A stretch of 64,000 bases of DNA from the NCBI GenBank assembly GCA_021521415.1, contig JAIQDT010005004.1, positions 1 through 64,000 of the forward strand. Direction: 5' to 3'. This document shows positions 57,838 to 64,000 of the stretch, in pieces (the stretch's first letter is position 1; every line of letters starts with the position of its first letter). The position numbers and the translations under genes are program-made. This DNA comes from Bidens hawaiensis. Lineage: Eukaryota; Streptophyta; Magnoliopsida; Asterales; Asteraceae. The notes beneath the pieces are model-generated. The model saw only the letters and a list, made by a program, of their open reading frames with translations, made no database searches and had not been told where the DNA came from.

Positions 57838-58571
57838 CGGAACTAAAACATATTAATATATATAAAAATTTGAGGTGAACCAATGAGATAGCATGGGTCT
57901 GTAAAACCAGGGCATTGGTCTAACCTTAGCGTTGTCGGTCCCGAACGTTGAGGCGGCGAGTCTACATGAATTTGGTCGGTTTTTTTCATGTGCATTATAC
58001 TACCAGAACTAAAACAAAAAATAACAAAAAAGTGGCGTTTGGTCGATTAACATTACGTTTATTATGTATCTAGAACTAACGACACTACAAGAATTTTGTC
58101 CTTTCCAGACAACAAAATCTGAACTTTTCTCGACAACATGTAGTTGGACAAATCTAAAATACTTATCCCGACTAACAAAAATATAAAACAAAATGGTTGG
58201 GCGAATGTGGTGCGGCCACTTGGCCCAATCATGGCCTTGCGGCACCAACATTCACAGTACCGGAACTAAAACAAAAAAATATATAAAAATTAGGTGAACC
58301 AATAAGATGGTGCCGGTCGATTAAACCCGGACTTTGGTCAAACCCGAGCGTTGTCGGTCCCGGACATTGACGCAACGAGTCTACACGAATTTGGTTGATT
58401 TTCTTCACGTGCGTCATACTACCGAAACTAAAACAAAAATAACAACGAAAATGTGGCGTTCGGTCGATTACCTTTTCGCTATGGTACTGAAATAACAAAA
58501 AAATTAAAACAAAATGGCTAGGCGAATGTGGTGACACCACTTGGCCCAATCATGGCCCTGCGGCACCAACG
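57838..58571. repeat. Direct duplication, units about 410 and 314 bp
   Basis: Unit 1 (57838-58249) and unit 2 (58258-58571) share CCGGAACTAAAACA, GGTGAACCAAT, GCGTTGTCGGTCCCG, GAGTCTACA, GTGGCGTTTGGTCGATTA / GTGGCGTTCGGTCGATTA and CACTTGGCCCAATCATGGCC with GCGGCACCAAC at the end. Unit 1 has about 120 extra bases (58066-58190). No protein is encoded. Confidence 0.8.
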
Positions 58572-58817
58572 GTCAACTTTGGTATATATAGTAATTAACT
58601 TAAACTAGTAGACAAGCTCACGCACTACGATGGAGACGCAACGGGAATTTAGCTGGTTTAGATTTGGTTCATCAATCATCATGATACTAGCACTCGCTAT
58701 ATAACTGAAGTAGAAAAACCAGAAAGTGAAGTCGAAACCTAGACTCCTACAGGATATTGTAGCTTCATGAGGGAGCCAATTGTGCTCTTGTTCAAACAAC
58801 ATGTATTGATAATAATA

Positions 58818-58902
58818 CAATCGATACCGACCATCGATCTTAGTATTTAATATATCATTACAAATCGATACCGACCATCGATCTTAGTATTTAGTATATG
58901 TG
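58818..58902. repeat. Tandem repeat, two units of about 42 bp
   Basis: TCGATACCGACCATCGATCT followed by TAGTATTTA occurs twice in direct succession (58821 and 58865). Confidence 0.9.
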
Positions 58903-60055
58903 GTAATGATATATGTGAATGAGTTATTACACACGTTATCATCTGAAACATATTATTTATATTAAAAAAAACCTTTAAAGACAACAAAAATTAAATTATA
59001 TTTTGTTCATCCGTGGTCTTGAAGCATCACTTGCGTGTCGGGCCTTGGATCAACGAATCTTACCTAAAACTACAATATTTAAAGGAGCGTGTTAAAAGTG
59101 GTTCATTTTCAACGGTCATATTCGGTATATGTATGAATGTATAACAAGTGTACGTATATGTGTATTAAACTGTATTTTTCTATGCTTATTGTTATTACAT
59201 TAATCATTGTTTAAAAAAATTAACTTACATATTTAGTTACAGCTTGTTAGAGTTTACAACCCTTTTTATCGCGGTTCGATCGAGGTATTTGAATTATCAG
59301 AAACAGTATGTATATATAGACAGCATCTAGAGATAGTAGTGAGTGAGAAGTGGTAGAGAGGTAATTCTTGTGAGTGTTTGGTTAGCTAGGGAATGTGGGC
59401 CATGCTAAGCCCGATAGGTCAGATCTTATACGGTCCTAAGCTCTGACATTAAACTGGATCCGGGCATACGCCATCACATGACATTATTTTTTTGTGATTG
59501 ATACAACACCAATATTACATAGAGAATCACGAGAACTATGTAAGTGCTTGCATGTAACGTATAATAGGTGTATTAGACGATAGAAAAAGAAAAAAAAGAC
59601 ACTTTTTTATGTATCGAAATTGTTTCTTTTTCTTTTCACATTTTTTCCTACCCAACAACCGTTAACGATCATCACGTTTGTTCCACGTGATGGGCATTGG
59701 ACAAAATGTTATTTTACATTTCTCTCTTTCTTCTTAATTTTCTTTTCAAATATTTAAAGTCGGATGACTCAAATCCGAATATCTTTTCTTATACAAACTC
59801 ATATTATATCTGCTAAATTTCACTCACGCAATGTGTTATATAGGTTAACTAGAGATATGTAGTTAAAGCGTCACATCAACGTCATGTAGGCATGAATCCA
59901 TTAACTAACCAACCTTTTTAATTTTTCCTTGAACGGCGGAAAATCTCGCGTGTAAACATACCCTCTCGATATTATGTCTAAGGTGTCCTCCCGTGAGAAC
60001 CCCCCCCCCCCAATGTGTTGGAACCAGAAGGAGTCCGTAAACCCTTGCCCCTTTT
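58903..60055. other. AT-rich intergenic DNA
   Basis: No gene is recognised. A C run lies at 60001-60011, just before the possible SINE. Confidence 0.4.
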
Positions 60056-60182
60056 CGGGTTCGAACCCGAATTAAAGCCCTGATTCGTCCCTTCACCCAG
60101 ATGTCTTTCGAATTGGCCGAAGTGATAATCAAACATCTGTCTCCACATTGGTAGGACAGACCTCTTATTACTAGACCAACTT
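60056..60182 (-). repeat. Possible tRNA-derived SINE head
   Basis: The minus strand has an A-box-like TAGTAATAAGAGG (about 60173-60161) and, 40-50 bases on, a B-box-like GTTTGATTATC (60133-60123), the spacing of a tRNA. A palindromic CGGGTTCGAACCCG lies further on at 60056-60069. No poly-A tail or target duplication was identified. Confidence 0.3.
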
Positions 60183-60288
60183 TTTTAACTATGCGTTTTG
60201 AGCCAATTAGAGATTAAATAAAAAAAGAAAAAAATGATTTATGCATTGTTGGTGGACTTCACTTGATTTGGCATTCCCCCTTCTTTTT

Positions 60289-60339
60289 TAACGCCCCCTC
60301 AACAAACATGTCCTGACGTTTAGATGTTTGGGGGCGTTA
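60289..60339. repeat. Short inverted repeat (TAACGCCCCC hairpin)
   Basis: TAACGCCCCCTCAACAAACA on the left faces ATGTTTGGGGGCGTTA on the right, a stem of about 16 bp with a small bulge. It may be a tiny MITE remnant. Confidence 0.7.
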
Positions 60340-61331
60340 TTGGGCTGATGTGGACAAGGTAATTCACGTTCCATGTGAGTTGACCACGTGTAGTCTCTCA
60401 CAAATTTCTGCCATTTACTATATGTTGGAAAATACAAATCGTTTGCGATTTATTTTTTAAAAAAAATAAGAATTATCAACGCGTCTTTGATCTGTCACTA
60501 TTCAGTCATTTTACAAAATTTTATAAGATTCAGTCATCAGAAAATGGCTTTGTTTGTTGATTTGATTGTCGGGTTTACATGACCTTTTTTAATGATTCAA
60601 AAGAAACAAAACAAACTAATATATTAAATCATGACAAAAATGAAAAATACGTTGATATTTTTCTAATATTAATTATTCATATAAAGTATTTTTTTTATCA
60701 TCAAGTTCTTTTATTTTAAATTTATTAATATTTTTTTCTTGGCTTTTTAAAAGTTTATTCAGTATTTCTTATAAACTGATCATTATTGTAGATTTTCTTT
60801 TTCTATTTTTTATCACTTTTGTGTAGAATAGAGTACTGTATTTTTATTTGTATTAATCATTTTTTAAATGGTTTGAATTTGTATAAATTTGCTTAAATGT
60901 ATTATTCCACGAGCGAATAGTCTCCGTCAACTGCTACCTCAAATTAAATAAAAAATTATAAAAACGATAAATAAAATAATATTATAAATATAGTTATTGC
61001 TAAAGCATATTAATTAAGGTACAAAGGCGCCTTTTTAAGAACCTAATCACTAGAAAATCACTAGAAAAATTAAAAAGAAAAGATTTGTTAAAATAATAAA
61101 AGTTTTATATATTTCAAGGTTGGGTAAATAGTTAAATGGGCCGTTAGAATAAGAGGCCTTAATTAGGCATTTTCAATAAGACAGGCAGCACACACTTTCG
61201 CGGCTAATATGAATACCTCAGTTATTGGGCTTATAGCATTGAAGCAACCAAGCAACTTGCTATTTTTGCCATCATTATGGCCCATAAGATAGCAAAGCTT
61301 AGTGTTGGGCCCAAATTGCATCACCTACTAG
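60340..61331. other. AT-rich intergenic DNA
   Basis: Nothing recognised apart from A/T runs. Confidence 0.4.
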
Positions 61332-61570
61332 TAGAGGTGCACAGAGTATTTTAACAAACCGGAACCGGGTAGGAACCGGTTCCGGATATACTGGGTATTT
61401 GGCCAGGTTTTCCGGATTTTTTGGGTTTCGTGTAGGGTCGCGTCGGTCTTTGACTTGGTATTTCCAGTTCCGGTTCTGGCGGGTTCGGGTCGGTTCCGGC
61501 TCGGGGAGAAATCCTATACCAGCTAGTACCCGCGGGTCGGGTCCGGAACCAGGTATTTTGTGCACCTCTA
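61332..61570. mobile_element. hAT-type MITE with GGAACCGG-rich interior
   Basis: Terminal inverted repeats TAGAGGTGCACA and TGTGCACCTCTA. Flanking 8-mers CCTACTAG (61324-61331) and CTAACTAG (61571-61578) agree at six positions. The interior is built of GGAACCGG- and GGTTCCGG-type words, and the Pro/Arg-rich frames across it on the minus strand are composition artefacts. Confidence 0.75.
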
Positions 61571-61575
61571 CTAAC

Positions 61576-61875
61576 TAGAGGTGTAAAAAACCGGTTTGGG
61601 CTTGCCAACCTGATTTGCAACCAACCCACTTCTCCAAAAAACTGGTTTGTCTCAAACCACTAGACATGACCCAATCGGCCAGTTTGTATACCGGTTTGTA
61701 GTTTCATTCCCTGATGTCCCAAACTTGTTGCAACCCGATCCAAACCGGTCGGACAAGGGCTGAACATTCATGCCTCCAAACCAGTTTCAAGCCCAATTTG
61801 GTTTGGGCCAAACGACCCGTTTTCTCGAACCATTGACCAACCCGAATTGGTTTATAACCGATTTGTACACATCTA
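61576..61875. mobile_element. Second hAT-type MITE, abutting the first
   Basis: Ends TAGAGGTGTAAAAAACCGG and, reversed from the right, TAGATGTGTACAAATCGG. Flanking CTACTAAC (61568-61575) and CACCTAAC (61876-61883) agree at six of eight positions. The interior repeats AACCGGTTTG-type words. It begins five bases after the previous element. Confidence 0.65.
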
Positions 61876-62232
61876 CACCTAACGTCCTAAGTCCTAATCA
61901 TTAAAATAGAAAGGTAGATAATGGTGCAATTAACAATAAGATGCAAAACTGTTTAATATTAGATCATCCATTACCCACTATACCACCAACAGCATGCTTG
62001 TTATCAATAATATTTAAAATATATTATTATACTGTATTATCAGGAATCATATTGCTGGCTTTTTCATAATTGGATTGCATTTTTTATTTAGCTTATTATT
62101 CTAATGGTTAAGTGTAACAAATGTTTATATGCATTTGTAATCAAGTAGCATATTAGAGTCTTATGTAGCACACCACTAACCAGAAGGAACCCGAAACCAT
62201 AAAAATTTCGACATGAGGCTACCCGTTCGGTC

Positions 62233-63505
62233 ATGGAGAAAGTAAGCAATCAGGCTCTCCTATACGTAGCACGTCTATCAGTTCCGACTGTGAGTTCTCA
62301 ATTCGCCTGCCATTAAGTTATTGGTTGTTTCTGATTTGGCTGGTTAGAAACTTAGAATATATTCGTTTTAGTTGATGGTTGTTTTTGTTGATTGTGGTTA
62401 GTCTCAGGTGGTTGTGATAAACGCAAACTTGGGATGTGCGTGCTGTCGAGAAAGATTTCATAAGATTATGACCAGAATCAGAGGTGAGGAACTTGAAATT
62501 TTGTTGTTATTAGAAGGTATTTTGTAAGTGTAGTGGTGCTATGCCTGCCGTGTTTGTGTGATAGACGGATACAAATACGAAAATCATGTCCTAAACGTGA
62601 AGTTAAAGGAAACTGGGTATTCATAAGAGCAACCTTACCGATAATATGGTCTAGGGAGGGTAGGACAGGACAGGGCCAAACATTTCCTCTGTCCAAAAAG
62701 AGAAGCGTTTCTCCCACTTAGACCTCGATTCCAAAAACTTTAAAAGTGTCGTACCCGTTTACAAGGCCGGCTTTGAAGGAGGACTAGGTGGTCGATAGCC
62801 CCCGGCCCGATCTCCTCGGCAGGCTTGAATTTTTTTAATATTAATTTTTTTTGTGTATGTATTTTTTTTAAAAATAAATGTATTCTTAATGTTTAAACCC
62901 AATTACTCACCTTATTTAAAAATATAATTGTTTAAACCCAATAAAATATTTTTACCAAAGACCCAAATTTTTACCAATAAAAATATTTTTACCAATAAAA
63001 ATAAATGTATTCTTAATGTTTAAGCCCAAATAAGCCCATTTAAAAATATAATTGTTTAAACCCAATAAAATATTTTTACCAAAGACCCAAATTTTTTCTC
63101 GCATTCGGCCCAAAAATTTTTAACGATTCTCGGGGACGGCCACAACCCGGCCTGTTTAACTAAGCATTTTTACAGTTTCAACTTGAAATTGACATGAACC
63201 CGTTTGGACTAAACCCAAACAAGTACATGTCATTTTTCGTATCATGTCATAAATTTTACACCTCAAATTTTAAGAAATCCTAAGAAAGTGTTGTTAGGAA
63301 CGGATATGATCTAAAATCCTAGTTTTTTTTTTCTTGAATTGCAGGACTTAAAGAGTACACGGTGGATGTAAGAAATAACAAAGTGATCATGAGAGGGAAA
63401 ATGGAAGTTTACGAGAGTTTGAAGATCAAATTGGAGAAAACTCGGTCGTTAAGGCGATTCTTGATCAGTTGGATTACCAAAAGTTTTGTTCGGTTTCGGT
63501 TTTGA
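62233..63505 (+). CDS. Small HMA-domain (heavy-metal-associated) protein, three exons, 81 aa
   Basis: Exons are 62233-62241 (only MEK), 62408-62483 and 63345-63505 (stop TGA 63503-63505). Introns begin GTAAGC and GTGAGG and end CTCAG and TTGCAG, and phases join correctly. The product reads MEKVVVINANLGCACCRERF, then HKIMTRIRGLKEYTVDVRNN and KVIMRGKMEVYESLKIKLEK, with a basic hydrophobic tail LRRFLISWITKSFVRFRF. The hydrophobic/polar pattern fits the beta-alpha-beta-beta-alpha-beta HMA fold, and CACC at residues 13-16 supplies the CxxC metal-binding pair in the first loop. Plant proteins of this type bind metals such as Cu or Zn in the cytosol or act as adaptors. Intron 2 carries a transposon-like insertion. 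Expression is not shown; the start rests on the only ATG joining in frame through a good donor. Confidence 0.78.
62762..63153. mobile_element. TIR element in HMA gene intron 2
   Basis: Ends CAAGGCCGGCTTTG and, reversed from the right, AGGCCGGGTTGTGGC, flanked by GTTTA on both sides (62757-62761 and 63154-63158). It contains an imperfect direct duplication of about 98 bp (62875-62972 and 63001-63099) sharing ATGTATTCTTAATGTTTAA and ATAAAATATTTTTACC. No coding capacity; superfamily undecided. Confidence 0.5.
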
Positions 63506-64000
63506 ATGCAATTGTCTTTGATATATTGTTTGAACCCATGTTGTAGATATTACTCAGTTTTTGTTGTAAAAAATTGGTTGGCAGTTTCATATTTCATGCA
63601 ATTGAGTAATTAAGCCCATGCATTCATATTACCTGTTAAACAATTTGTACCCCTTTTCTGCCCGGTCTTCTGAGAAACCGACCCGGACCAACCCATGAAT
63701 ATCAGTTTCCGGTTCAGACCAATAATAGTTGTGTTACTGGCTGGTTCAGTCCAAACCCTAATAGTTGTGTTACTGGCTGGTTCAGTCCAAACCCTAAGAA
63801 TACCGGGAACGAACCCATAAATTTGAATATTGAATGTTATATTTTAGTGGGAACGAAATCGACATTGCGGCCTCTACATCTTCATTAGAAACCTGTTATG
63901 ACTGTGTTATGGGCGTCCTTGAGTGTCACCGAAGTCTTCCATGCCACCTCAAAAATGGTGTAGAGCTCTTTTAGCGCCACCAGAGTAACTGCGCCAAAGC
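63506..64000. other. HMA gene 3' flank with a two-unit tandem repeat
   Basis: 63723-63794 is two identical 36-bp units containing GTTGTGTTACTGGCTGGTTC. The rest shows no recognisable gene up to the window end. Confidence 0.6.

Noticed and set aside
61299..61629. Pro/Arg-rich reading frames on the minus strand
   Set aside because: They arise from GGAACCGG-type repeats inside a hAT-type MITE and span its borders.

Overview
The window looks like gene-poor, transposon-dense nuclear DNA of a flowering plant, most likely a eudicot. I infer Asteraceae from the style of the retrotransposons, but that rests on memory of such elements and not on a search. It is AT-rich, has spliceosomal introns with GT/AG borders, a eukaryotic tRNA gene, and nested LTR retrotransposons of both the Ty3/gypsy and Ty1/copia superfamilies. 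Only three host-type loci are supported: a degraded tRNA-Phe (11195-11267, minus), a five-exon pectinesterase pseudogene (11854-13692, plus) and a small three-exon heavy-metal-associated (HMA) domain gene (62233-63505, plus). The HMA gene is too finely split by introns to appear as one open frame.

Layout. 1-6341: Ty3/gypsy element on the minus strand, cut by the window edge, with a 2.27-kb 5' LTR. 6342-9645: unclassified repeats and low-complexity DNA. 9646-10195: Mutator-type MITE with a 9-bp target duplication. 11195-13692: tRNA-Phe and pectinesterase pseudogene. 13980-15886: two non-autonomous inverted-repeat elements next to TA microsatellites, then a hAT transposase remnant. 17286-20227: complete but non-coding LTR element, inserted in a TAA microsatellite and packed with CATTCGTTA/TAACGAATG inverted motifs. 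21845-24177: solo LTR of the first gypsy family with perfect GTTTC duplications. 24389-24902: hAT-type MITE.

24991-44368 is one large, old Sirevirus-like copia element (LTR, gag, pol, third ORF). It was later split by an internally deleted copia derivative (27222-31856) and by a second member of the CATTCGTTA family (38671 to about 42440). Its 3' end is lost where a minus-strand copia remnant begins (44369-46339). That remnant is cut by a Tat-like gypsy element (46340-48882), which is in turn cut by a young, fully open copia element on the minus strand (48883-57125, 1336-codon polyprotein, near-identical LTRs). 57126-62232 holds tandem duplications, a possible SINE and two adjacent hAT-type MITEs. 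The HMA gene follows, with a transposon-like insertion in its second intron.

How the parts relate. The intact copia element at 48883-57125 and the deletion derivative at 27222-31856 share gag, primer-binding site and repeated leader motifs, so they look like an autonomous/non-autonomous pair. The two CATTCGTTA-type elements share LTR start, LTR length, primer-binding site and motif while encoding no recognisable protein, and they are the best candidate here for a little-described family. Lineage names are recognition by eye, not database results.
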